A stretch of 42,611 nt of DNA, from contig JAHJEX010000056.1 of assembly GCA_018825385.1 (NCBI GenBank), positions 1-42,611 of the forward strand. Reading direction: 5' to 3'. The stretch is from Patescibacteria group bacterium (GTDB taxonomy: Bacteria; Patescibacteriota; Patescibacteriia; UM-FILTER-42-10). Positions 30,160 to 37,650 of this stretch are shown here, piece by piece. The position numbers and the translations under genes were made by a program. How positions within the stretch are numbered: the stretch's first letter is position 1; every line of letters begins with the position of its first letter. The notes beneath the pieces were generated by a model. It worked only from the letters and a program-made list of their open reading frames with translations, was not told the origin of the DNA and searched no databases.

Positions 30160-30771
30160 ATGAAAAAAGCAATTCCAATTATATCTACACTATTGGTGGT
30201 AGGCGCATTACTATATGTAGGAATACTAATGTTTTCTGGTTATACCAATGAAAAGGAGATTGTAAATTATTTGGAGCAAAACAAGCTAGATATTCCGGAG
30301 GGAAAAGAAGTAGTTGAGATGCGAGGTTTATTGCCAAATGATCCTACGACAAAGAACATTTCTGAAGATACCAAAATTATTGTTCATGGTAAAGTGGAAA
30401 AAATCACTGATCCATATAAAGGAGATCATGATGCTGTTTATCACGATATACTAATTAAACCGAAGGAAGTATTTAAAAACGTTGCTAAAGTTGATGAAAA
30501 TGAGTTGTTAACAGCTGAGATATATGGTGGTGAAATTGACGATGTAACCTATTGGTCTCCTGGAGCTGCAAGTTTTAAAGAAGGAGAAGAGGTAATACTA
30601 TTTCTAGGAAAAGTTGACGGATTTGATAAGTACTATGTTTCATATGGGGTTTATGGGAAATTAACTATAGAAAATGGGATAGTAAATGGAATCAATAAGG
30701 AAGATGGCCTAGTCGATATGAGTTTAGAAAAATATACTGAAAAACTAAATAGGGTACTATCGAGTAGCTAA
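30160..30771 (+). CDS. Membrane-anchored extracellular protein, 203 aa
   Basis: One N-terminal helix (about 5-27, IPIISTLLVVGALLYVGILMF) and a soluble ectodomain. The middle contains DTKIIVHGKVEKITDPYKG and AASFKEGEEVILFLGKVDG, a pattern seen in small secreted beta-barrel-like proteins of unknown function. A TATAAT box is 13 nt before the ATG, so transcription may begin almost at the start codon. A terminator follows. Confidence 0.75.
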   Translation: MKKAIPIISTLLVVGALLYVGILMFSGYTNEKEIVNYLEQNKLDIPEGKEVVEMRGLLPNDPTTKNISEDTKIIVHGKVEKITDPYKGDHDAVYHDILIKPKEVFKNVAKVDENELLTAEIYGGEIDDVTYWSPGAASFKEGEEVILFLGKVDGFDKYYVSYGVYGKLTIENGIVNGINKEDGLVDMSLEKYTEKLNRVLSSS

Positions 30772-30791
30772 ATCAAATAAAATTCTAGTAT

Positions 30792-30838
30792 AAAAGGGCG
30801 TCCTCGACTCTCAAGTATGAGAGAATGACGTCCTTTTA
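30792..30838 (+). terminator. Terminator of the 30160 gene
   Basis: AAAGG-CGTC / GACG-CCTTT with an inner CTCTCA / TGAGAG stem, then TTTT. The core again includes the CCTCGACTCTC motif of the REP-like units. Confidence 0.75.
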
Positions 30839-30897
30839 GCCAAAATGAAAATTAAAGGTCGCATTGGGCATGAGAATAATTATTAAAGAAAAAACCA

Positions 30898-31323
30898 ATG
30901 GATCTAAATAAAGTAACAATGATCGGCAATCTAACAAAAGATCCGATCGGCAAAAAAATTGCATCCGGCCAAAGCATTACATATTTTGGCCTTGCAACCA
31001 ATTATTCGTGGAAAGATATAAAAACTAAAGAGCGCAAAGAAAAAGTCGAGTTTCATAACATAATTGCCTGGGGAAGACTGGGCGAGATTGTAACAACTTA
31101 CCTAAAAAAAGGCGACAAAGTATATATCGAAGGCCGATTGCAAAACAGAAAATGGGAAGATGATAAAGGGGAAAAGCGTTCTAAATCAGAAGTAGTGGCG
31201 CAGAATCTGATAATGCTCGGCAAGGCCAGTGCAGTTAAGGAGAAAGTTGGAAATGAAGCTCAGAAACAGAATGCAACAGAAGAAGTAAGTGCAGAAGAGG
31301 TACCAGTTATAGAAGTAGAATAA
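30898..31323 (+). CDS. ssb: Single-stranded DNA-binding protein, 141 aa
   Basis: OB-fold SSB used in replication and repair. N-terminal domain MDLNKVTMIGNLTKDP, FHNIIAWGRLGEIVTTYLKKGDKVYIEGRL and the KSEVVAQNLIMLG strand are all typical. The linker is short and acidic and the tail ends VPVIEVE rather than the usual DDIPF, so partner docking may differ. Non-SD start. The duplicated leader element begins 3 nt after the stop. Confidence 0.95.
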   Translation: MDLNKVTMIGNLTKDPIGKKIASGQSITYFGLATNYSWKDIKTKERKEKVEFHNIIAWGRLGEIVTTYLKKGDKVYIEGRLQNRKWEDDKGEKRSKSEVVAQNLIMLGKASAVKEKVGNEAQKQNATEEVSAEEVPVIEVE

Positions 31324-31325
31324 TT

Positions 31326-31544
31326 TTATCTCCTCTCCTTGGGGTTCTTCGTAGGCTGAAGGACCTCGAGACAAAGAAGATAAGACGTTGGGCGTTCGAA
31401 ACTGATTGATTTCAGTTTAGACGCTCTTTTCATTTCAAGCCGTTCTCAGATCTTTGAGAACAAAACCTGTCTAAGGAGGTGAAACCATTAAAAGCCCTTT
31501 CTTTGAATCGCAGAAAACGTTTCTCTTAAACAAGGAGTAGTGTC
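31326..31544 (+). promoter_or_regulatory. Duplicated structured leader, copy 1
   Basis: 219 nt, identical to 34105-34323 at all but 4 positions. Elements in order: a 13-bp hairpin (31338-31350 with 31358-31370, variable loop), a second hairpin with two stem blocks (GGGCGT/ACGCTC and AAACTGA/TCAGTTT) followed by CTTTT like a terminator, a third hairpin GTTCTCA/TGAGAAC, an extended SD (TAAGGAGGTGA), a 17-codon AUU-started ORF, and the lipoprotein SD. Three of the 4 differences are in the loop of hairpin 1. CTCCTT near the 5' end could pair with either AAGGAG. Confidence 0.8.
31487..31540 (+). CDS. Possible 17-aa leader peptide with AUU start, copy 1
   Basis: ATT lies 7 nt after GGAGG of a near-perfect SD; the frame reads KSPFFESQKTFLLNKE and stops at TAG within the SD region of the lipoprotein gene. 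The arrangement fits translational coupling. AUU starts are rare (infC is the known case), so this is a hypothesis. The same ORF is intact in copy 2 (34266-34319). Confidence 0.4.
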   Translation: MKSPFFESQKTFLLNKE

Positions 31545-32294
31545 ATGAAACGGACACTTTGGATTCTCGGAATGGCCATCTGCATGGTGGCCGTGTTCAT
31601 GGTCGCAGGTTGCGACCAGACGGATTTACCCATGTCGCCGCCAACCGACGAGGTTGTCGTCGATCAGCCGGGGGATGATGGTTTTCTGACTGCTGAGCAG
31701 ATCAACGCTATCGGCCAGAAACAGCATGAAGAGTTTCTGGCAAACGGTGGTGTGCTCCCGCAGCACGACGGAGAAAAGAGCTGGCAGGTTTACGTGCACG
31801 TACCGTTCTATAGCCAAAAAGACTATCACTGGAGTGGTGTTGGTCTTGGATTCAACTATGACGGTAGATCCACAATCGGAAGATATGGATGTCATCTGTG
31901 TTGTGTTTCCATGCTCTATGCTAAATGGGGGTATGGGTCAGAAACAAATCCTCCGAACCTGAACGCGTGGAAGAAGAGGTCTCGTGACCACTACGCCTTT
32001 TCAACTTCAGCGAATGGGGATCTAATCCGACCAACTCAAGCACTGGAGTATCCCTACAATTGTCGTCCTTGGTACACTATCTCCTCGAGCCAGATTTATG
32101 GCGAGTTGAGGCGAGGTCGACCAGTGATTGTGAGGACTACCTATGGGGGGAGCCATTTCATGGTCATTTTCGCCTTTGATGGCCAGCGGTTCTGGGTAAA
32201 GGACCCGCTTAAAGACGGGAATCATCAAAGTGTGCCACTCTACGGCGATGCACACCCGAAAAAACCTTTCCGAGTGTATGGTTATAGCCGATAA
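31545..32294 (+). CDS. Lipoprotein with C39-like cysteine peptidase domain, 249 aa
   Basis: Type II signal peptide MKRTLWILGMAICMVAVFMVAGC (lipobox VAGC, Cys23) and a linker SPPTDEVVVDQPG are shared with 34324-34935. The mature domain fits Peptidase_C39_2 (papain fold): VPFYSQKDYHW, then the catalytic cysteine region RYGCHLCCVSML, His in GSHFMVIFAFDG and Asp in WVKDP. Substrate unknown; a peptidase on the cell surface is expected. SD AAGGAG 7 nt before ATG; terminator follows. GC-rich relative to flanks. Confidence 0.88.
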   Translation: MKRTLWILGMAICMVAVFMVAGCDQTDLPMSPPTDEVVVDQPGDDGFLTAEQINAIGQKQHEEFLANGGVLPQHDGEKSWQVYVHVPFYSQKDYHWSGVGLGFNYDGRSTIGRYGCHLCCVSMLYAKWGYGSETNPPNLNAWKKRSRDHYAFSTSANGDLIRPTQALEYPYNCRPWYTISSSQIYGELRRGRPVIVRTTYGGSHFMVIFAFDGQRFWVKDPLKDGNHQSVPLYGDAHPKKPFRVYGYSR

Positions 32295-32308
32295 GTGGCT
32301 TAGCTTGA

Positions 32309-32346
32309 GGTGTGGGGGTCATAACGATCCTCACACCCATTTTTTC
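32309..32346 (+). terminator. Terminator of the C39-like lipoprotein gene
   Basis: GGTGTG / CACACC plus inner pairs, then six T. Confidence 0.85.
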
Positions 32347-32401
32347 AAATAGCGTACCTTTGTTTATATGCTATAATTGAAACGAATTTATTAGTAATAC
32401 T

Positions 32402-33565
32402 ATGGATAAAAAAACGGGAATAATTATATTTGTGCTTCTCACTGTTTTTGTTTTTGGTATTTTCGTGGTGGTATCATTACTAGATGGAGAACGTAATTTG
32501 GAAATGGAGATTAGTAGTATTGAAAATGGAGAAGTTGATGATGAAATTGTCGAAGCTGGTAAAGATCAACATATATTTAGATCTACTGGTATTCGTGATA
32601 ATAACTGGATTCAGTATGTAAGTATTGAATATGATTTCGCAATTGATATACCACGTGAGTTCTATTGTTCTCTTTCACCAGAAGTTCTTTGGGGTGGTAA
32701 CACAGTCTATTGTCTAAGGCCAAACTCCAATTCCTCTAATAGTCAAGACGATCCACTTTTTATTGAAATTTTCTCGACAGGGTATGATTACACACAAAAA
32801 GATGCGTTTGAAAATTGGTATAAAAATGGAATAGAAAAATATTACGCACGTCAACTTGATAAAATTGCTAGCGAAGAATCTCTATTTACATTAACTCATG
32901 AAACAACTACAGGGGGCATTGCTTCATACGTATATTTTCCAACAAAAGAAACTGTGCTAACAATTGGCTCAACAGTTGTCTCAGAGGAAGAGATTCTAGA
33001 AATTGCAAATTCATTTCACTGGAAAGATGAATCACAAATAAGTAATATTAATAATAATTTAAACAGCTCTACTAATGATGAATGGATAACATTTACCGCA
33101 GATGAAATAGACCTCAGATTATCTTATCCCGGAAACTGGAAAAAATATTATGACTATTCCGAAGACTATGGTTTTACACTAGAATTAGAATCTAATATTC
33201 AAGTTTATAATGTTGATCCATTAACAAACCAGGGGGCTGAAGGTCCGTTAATAGAATTTCGTGTCAATAGTCAACCAAACTTTGAAAATTATGTACTAAG
33301 TGATTGGGTTAGTCACTCTTCTGCTGTTGAAGATGAACAAGAAAGAATTAGAAAAGACATTCAGGGGTATATGGGTTACACACAATGGATTTGGCATCAA
33401 AGTAATCCATTTGCGTTTTCTTCCATAAATTATTATGTTGATGTAAACGATGAAATTTGGGAATTTAGAGCAAGTATAAATGATGATAATCCTGAGTCAG
33501 AACAGTTTATAAAATCAAAAAAGATTATAGAGCAAATCTTCGAGAGTATTGAGTTTACAGATTAA
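32402..33565 (+). CDS. Anchored protein with two PsbP/DcrB-like domains, 387 aa
   Basis: An N-terminal helix (about 5-27, GIIIFVLLTVFVFGIFVVVSL) and two similar ectodomains: about 60-205 (YVSIEYDFAIDIP...) and 225-387 (EIDLRLSYPGNW...KIIEQIFESIEF). The W-x-x-Y-P start and the I-x-x-S-I-x-F end are the pattern of PsbP/DcrB-like domains. Related proteins follow at 35047, 35652 and 36755. Function unknown. AT-rich, no SD; TATAAT lies about 25 nt upstream. Confidence 0.8.
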   Translation: MDKKTGIIIFVLLTVFVFGIFVVVSLLDGERNLEMEISSIENGEVDDEIVEAGKDQHIFRSTGIRDNNWIQYVSIEYDFAIDIPREFYCSLSPEVLWGGNTVYCLRPNSNSSNSQDDPLFIEIFSTGYDYTQKDAFENWYKNGIEKYYARQLDKIASEESLFTLTHETTTGGIASYVYFPTKETVLTIGSTVVSEEEILEIANSFHWKDESQISNINNNLNSSTNDEWITFTADEIDLRLSYPGNWKKYYDYSEDYGFTLELESNIQVYNVDPLTNQGAEGPLIEFRVNSQPNFENYVLSDWVSHSSAVEDEQERIRKDIQGYMGYTQWIWHQSNPFAFSSINYYVDVNDEIWEFRASINDDNPESEQFIKSKKIIEQIFESIEFTD

Positions 33566-33575
33566 TTCAAAAAAT

Positions 33576-34073
33576 ATGAAGCACAAGCTTATCACTATCA
33601 TAACTATCATTGCCAGCTTGTCTATGAGTTTATACGGCGTTGGTGCTAATGCCGCTGTTTCAGATTACGAAGGAAGTATTTTGCTGGATGTGGAGCGTAA
33701 TGGAGAAGCATATTATGTATATCAGGGAGAAAAATACTTCCTTGGTAGACCATGGCAAGCTTTTGAGATAATGCGAAAATTATCGTTAGGAATATCAGAA
33801 GATAATTTCCAGACAGGATTCCAACAAGTAAATGATATCTGGCAGATCTATAGAATAGTAAATATATACTTATTTCCCTACATTCAGGGTAGGATAGTCA
33901 TACGTCCCGAAGCCAATGGAGAAGCTTATTATGTGACCCCCAATCTTGCCGGAGGAAGTGGATATTCTGCTGAGTATCTTGGAAGGCCTTATGATGCATT
34001 TCAGATAATGACAAAGTTTGGACAAGGCACGCAGTCGGCACAAATAGATTCGATTCCAAATGGTACTCTGTAA
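33576..34073 (+). CDS. Secreted protein with two LGRPxxAFxIM repeats, 165 aa
   Basis: Signal peptide KHKLITIITIIASLSMSLYGVGANA. Two repeats follow: GSILLDVERNGEAYYVYQGEKY...LGRPWQAFEIM and GRIVIRPEANGEAYYV...LGRPYDAFQIM. I have a clear impression of this repeat in many Patescibacteria surface proteins, where its function is unknown. I place the start at MKHKLI (33576), 10 nt after the previous stop, instead of the track's start that overlaps the upstream gene. The second leader copy begins 31 nt after the stop. Confidence 0.8.
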   Translation: MKHKLITIITIIASLSMSLYGVGANAAVSDYEGSILLDVERNGEAYYVYQGEKYFLGRPWQAFEIMRKLSLGISEDNFQTGFQQVNDIWQIYRIVNIYLFPYIQGRIVIRPEANGEAYYVTPNLAGGSGYSAEYLGRPYDAFQIMTKFGQGTQSAQIDSIPNGTL

Positions 34074-34104
34074 ATAATATCTGTTTAGACTAAGCAAAAT
34101 ACAA

Positions 34105-34323
34105 TTATCTCCTCTCCTTGGGGTTCTTCGCAAGATGAAGGACCTCGAGACAAAGAAGATAAGACGTTGGGCGTTCGAAACTGATTGATTTCAGTTTAGA
34201 CGCTCTTTTCATTTCAAGCCGTTCTCAGATCTTTGAGAACAAAACCTGTCTAAGGAGGTAAAACCATTAAAAGCCCTTTCTTTGAATCGCAGAAAACGTT
34301 TCTCTTAAACAAGGAGTAGTGTC
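34105..34323 (+). promoter_or_regulatory. Duplicated structured leader, copy 2
   Basis: Exact offset of 2779 nt from copy 1, no indels. Hairpin 1 keeps its stem while the loop changes (gtaggct to gcaagat). The only other change is G to A next to the extended SD. The 17-codon AUU ORF lies at 34266-34319, unchanged. Confidence 0.8.
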
Positions 34324-34935
34324 ATGAAACGGACACTCTGGATTCTCGGATTGGCCATCTGTACGGTGGCCATGTTCTGGGTCACGGGCTGTGACCAGAC
34401 GGATTCACCCATGTCGCCGCCAACCGACGAGGTTGTCGTCGATCAGCCGGGGGAGGAGGGGGCACAGGTAGAGAAATCTGCCTTGTCGAATTACTGGCGT
34501 TCCGCTGTCTACCGCGAGATCTGCTACGCGCTTTCCCGCGTACGCTACAATGCCGGTGATTGGGGTGCTTCTACCCGAATCTACCACGGATGGTTTGCCG
34601 GTGACTGGGACTACAGTAACCGAAGCAACATCATCGGGTGGGGTGGCGAATGTAAACAGTTCGCACGTGAAATCGTCTGGCGGGCGACTGGTCAGAACTG
34701 TCTTCCGACTAGTTACTACTACGCTAATGGTGACATTGCTTGGTGCCGTCCTGGTGATGTGATCCAGCGCAGGCCTCCTAATCAGCACACGGCCATCGTT
34801 TTCAAAGTGTTGGCTCGTGATTCACATGGTCGTGCGACGAAGATCGATGTCATCGATAGCAACTACATCCGGTATCACACGATCGGCAGGCACGTCCTGA
34901 GTGGCAGTACGCTTTCCAAGTACAAGGTTTGGTAG
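34324..34935 (+). CDS. Lipoprotein with CHAP-like cysteine hydrolase domain, 203 aa
   Basis: Signal peptide MKRTLWILGLAICTVAMFWVTGC (lipobox VTGC) and linker match 31545-32294, after which the proteins are unrelated in sequence. The mature domain has CHAP/NlpC features: GGECKQFAREI with the catalytic cysteine, DIAWCRPGDVI, NQHTAIVFKV with the histidine, and IDVIDSNY supplying the polar third residue. CHAP enzymes cleave peptidoglycan amide bonds, so a wall hydrolase is plausible. SD AAGGAG; strong terminator. Confidence 0.85.
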   Translation: MKRTLWILGLAICTVAMFWVTGCDQTDSPMSPPTDEVVVDQPGEEGAQVEKSALSNYWRSAVYREICYALSRVRYNAGDWGASTRIYHGWFAGDWDYSNRSNIIGWGGECKQFAREIVWRATGQNCLPTSYYYANGDIAWCRPGDVIQRRPPNQHTAIVFKVLARDSHGRATKIDVIDSNYIRYHTIGRHVLSGSTLSKYKVW

Positions 34936-34940
34936 TCCTC

Positions 34941-34989
34941 TGTGGTCGATACGGCTCATTACGAGCTAGTATCGGCCACATACTTTTTT
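34941..34989 (+). terminator. Terminator of the CHAP-like lipoprotein gene
   Basis: 12-bp stem TGTGGTCGATAC / GTATCGGCCACA (one G-T) with an inner CTC/GAG, then six T. Confidence 0.9.
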
Positions 34990-35046
34990 CTCAGTAAATA
35001 AAGTGATATAATTAAATAACATTGGTTAATTATGAAAGGAAATAAT

Positions 35047-35640
35047 ATGAAAAAATCTCTCTATACAATAGGTGTGTTACTAGTAGTAGGTATTTTTGCC
35101 TACTATGCAGCGACGACACTAAGTAAGAACGATCAGGATAATGATAATGCAAATACCAATAGCGTAGTGAATAGCGAATGGAAGACTTATAGTCATGATT
35201 CTGGTTTATCTTTTGATTATCCTGAGAATGCTACAGTGTGGCCGGATGGGTATAAGGAAGAATCTGGTTCTTTGTCTATCATAAAGAATAGCGATTACAT
35301 TGATGATTATATGGAAGAATATGTGTTATTCAAGAATGGTATCCCAGGGATTACGTTATCAGAATATATTTCTCAAAATAGTGCTCCAGAATATAAAGAT
35401 AGTAAGAAAGAAATTGACTTGAATGGAATGACCGCATATCAGTATGTAGTAAAAAATCCTACTGATATCTATCTTGGAACATTCTTTGAAGATAATAATA
35501 GCAATTACTATGATTTCTATATTGAACAAGGTGCTCCTAGTCTTGAAGGGAAAATAACTGGAGAATTGTCACAAGAGTATCTTAATCAGATTGAATCTAC
35601 ATATACTCAGATTTTGAATAGCATTAAGTTTGTTAACTAG
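35047..35640 (+). CDS. Anchored PsbP/DcrB-like protein, 197 aa
   Basis: A helix (about 3-20, SLYTIGVLLVVGIFAYYAA), a linker rich in Asn and Asp, and one domain beginning WKTYSHDSGLSFDYPENATVW and ending ILNSIKFVN, the PsbP/DcrB-like pattern. AAAGGA sits about 7 nt before the ATG at 35047, so I prefer it to the ATG 15 nt upstream. The next paralogue starts 11 nt after the stop; they form a short operon of related genes. Confidence 0.78.
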   Translation: MKKSLYTIGVLLVVGIFAYYAATTLSKNDQDNDNANTNSVVNSEWKTYSHDSGLSFDYPENATVWPDGYKEESGSLSIIKNSDYIDDYMEEYVLFKNGIPGITLSEYISQNSAPEYKDSKKEIDLNGMTAYQYVVKNPTDIYLGTFFEDNNSNYYDFYIEQGAPSLEGKITGELSQEYLNQIESTYTQILNSIKFVN

Positions 35641-35651
35641 CTTTTAGAAAT

Positions 35652-36749
35652 ATGAATAAAATATCAAAAATATTACTCACAATTCTATTAATTGTTGTGC
35701 TTGGTTTTGGTGCATACTACACAATAAATGAAATCTCTACTGAAGATACAAACACAGCTACAATAATAAATACAACTGCAGAAGAGGAAGAAATAACTGC
35801 TGCAGAAGAAGATTTTGAATACAAAACAATAACTTTTAGAGATGAAGTTCACGCTGTTTCAATGCAAATTCTTGAACAATGGAAAGATTATCCTCTAAAT
35901 ATTAATGACAGAGAAAAAGCTAGTTTGTTAAGCTTTGATGTCGAAGAACTAAATCCAACATCACTAGAAGATGGTTATCCATATTCCGCAGATTTGAGTT
36001 GGTATAATTCAAATGGAATTGAATTAAATGCATGGGTAGAAGAACATTATGATAATGAGCTTACTACACATTCAGTATGTAATGGAGTGTACAATACATC
36101 TACTAATGATGGCTATAATGGTGTCGAAGTTGTGTGTAAGGAAGAATATGAAGCGTCTTATACAAACACAGGCCATTCAGCGACTAGAGCGTATTACTTT
36201 TTTAGTGTTGGTGACTATATTTATAAGTTTATGGTTTATTTAGGAACTTCTATGTATACAAATATGCAACCTATTATTGAAGAAATTAAAGATAGTATAG
36301 TTTTTGGTGAACCATTTAATCTTGATGAATGGAAAACATATGCAAGTGAAGATAATGGTTTTAGTGTGAAGTATCCACCAGTTTGGTATGTATCAGAAAA
36401 CTGGGAACAGCTTGGAGGATTTGTTGGTTTTGATGAAATAAAGGATCTTTTTGAGGGTCATAAGGTAACAATAAGTACACATTCTGATGAGGGATATACA
36501 AGCTCATTGGCAGGGCAAACAAGATTAGAAAATACTCAATTATCTTATCCTCATATTGGGGGTGTCCCCGCAGTTAGAATTAGTGGAATTTTTCCTGAAC
36601 CTACATATGGGTTTTCAGATTATACTGATTCCGTTTTTGTAATGAGTGACGGGTTAGGAATAGAAATGGCATATCAGGAAACGGGTTTTGATCTTGAATC
36701 TCGTGAAACATTTAGCCAAATGCTCAGAACATTTGAATTTATAAAATAA
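35652..36749 (+). CDS. Anchored protein with two PsbP/DcrB-like domains, 365 aa
   Basis: Helix about 5-22 (ISKILLTILLIVVLGFGAYY), acidic linker, a first domain ending IIEEIKDSIVFG and a second starting WKTYASEDNGFSVKYPPVWYV and ending SQMLRTFEFIK. The GAYYxxNE anchor with Thr/Asn linker resembles that of the DUF3160 protein at 25780. Same organisation as 32402-33565. Function unknown. Confidence 0.8.
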   Translation: MNKISKILLTILLIVVLGFGAYYTINEISTEDTNTATIINTTAEEEEITAAEEDFEYKTITFRDEVHAVSMQILEQWKDYPLNINDREKASLLSFDVEELNPTSLEDGYPYSADLSWYNSNGIELNAWVEEHYDNELTTHSVCNGVYNTSTNDGYNGVEVVCKEEYEASYTNTGHSATRAYYFFSVGDYIYKFMVYLGTSMYTNMQPIIEEIKDSIVFGEPFNLDEWKTYASEDNGFSVKYPPVWYVSENWEQLGGFVGFDEIKDLFEGHKVTISTHSDEGYTSSLAGQTRLENTQLSYPHIGGVPAVRISGIFPEPTYGFSDYTDSVFVMSDGLGIEMAYQETGFDLESRETFSQMLRTFEFIK

Positions 36750-36754
36750 TCTAG

Positions 36755-37537
36755 ATGCCCCCAAAAAAACAACAACCCCAAAATTCAAAAATAATCAATC
36801 TGCTTTTTCTGATTGCTGTAATTGTAGTTGGTGCTATAGGAGCATATTATTTGATCACAGATTCTGATTCTGATACAGAAATAAATACAAAAAAAAGCGG
36901 TTCAACTAAAACTACCATTACTAATCAACCCGCAAGTTCTTCTAATGAAAATATAAATAAAAATACTTTTGAAGGAGATGAACTAAATGTTGGAAATGGA
37001 TTTACAATCACTGTACCAACGGGATGGAATTTGGCCGGTTTTTTGGAAGACGCTATAAATATTGTGAAATTTGGGTCGCCGGCACAGATCTACACTCTTA
37101 CTCCTGAAGGCGGTCAAATTGATATGTTTGGGCCGGTTATTTCTGTAGACACATTTACAATTGATGAAAATCTGAACGCAACAGAAGTGGTAAACCTGAT
37201 TCATGATCAGGGGATTGCTAGCGATCTAGAAAGAAAAAAAGATAACTGTTTCTTTGAGATGGAGAAATCAAAATTTGGGCAGTTTGATACTTTCTCTTTT
37301 ATTCGAGACAATACTGATCCAGAAAAATGCAATGAAGAAGCAACTGAAACTGCTAAATCCCAGACAGTAGTATTGAAGGAAAAAGGGAATTCTGATACAG
37401 CTATTCTCACACTTGTGGCGATTGACGATCCTCAACTTGTAGCATTACTCCCAGATTTTCAACAAATCTTGGGAAGCATGAAGTATAAAAAAACAGTTTC
37501 TGATACTGTAGAAGAAGCAGTAGAAGAGACTGAATAA
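36755..37537 (+). CDS. Anchored PsbP/DcrB-like protein, 260 aa
   Basis: A cytoplasmic N terminus (PPKKQQPQNSK), helix about 14-33 (INLLFLIAVIVVGAIGAYYL), Ser/Thr/Asn linker, then one domain with NGFTITVPTGWNL at its start and LLPDFQQILGSMKY at its end. Starts 5 nt after the previous paralogue. The C terminus is acidic. No terminator of note follows before the HD operon. Confidence 0.78.
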   Translation: MPPKKQQPQNSKIINLLFLIAVIVVGAIGAYYLITDSDSDTEINTKKSGSTKTTITNQPASSSNENINKNTFEGDELNVGNGFTITVPTGWNLAGFLEDAINIVKFGSPAQIYTLTPEGGQIDMFGPVISVDTFTIDENLNATEVVNLIHDQGIASDLERKKDNCFFEMEKSKFGQFDTFSFIRDNTDPEKCNEEATETAKSQTVVLKEKGNSDTAILTLVAIDDPQLVALLPDFQQILGSMKYKKTVSDTVEEAVEETE

Positions 37538-37608
37538 AACACGAAAAAAACGCGGAAAGCAAAACCTTCCAATTGATAAATTCGAGAATTGATGAAACAA
37601 TAAACACA

Positions 37609-37614
37609 TATAAT
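37609..37614 (+). promoter_or_regulatory. -10 box of the HD/Nudix/kinase/GT operon
   Basis: TATAAT 36 nt before the HD gene; TTGATG lies 14 nt upstream, a poor spacing, so the -35 is uncertain. Confidence 0.4.
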
Positions 37615-37650
37615 GCGCTTCTGCATAATTGTTTAAATGATTAAGCTGAT

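Noticed and set aside
31326-31544. T-box, tRNA or tmRNA identity for the leader because of GTTCGAAAC
   Set aside because: No cloverleaf, no CCA end and no T-box sequence; the motif is part of a simple hairpin arm.
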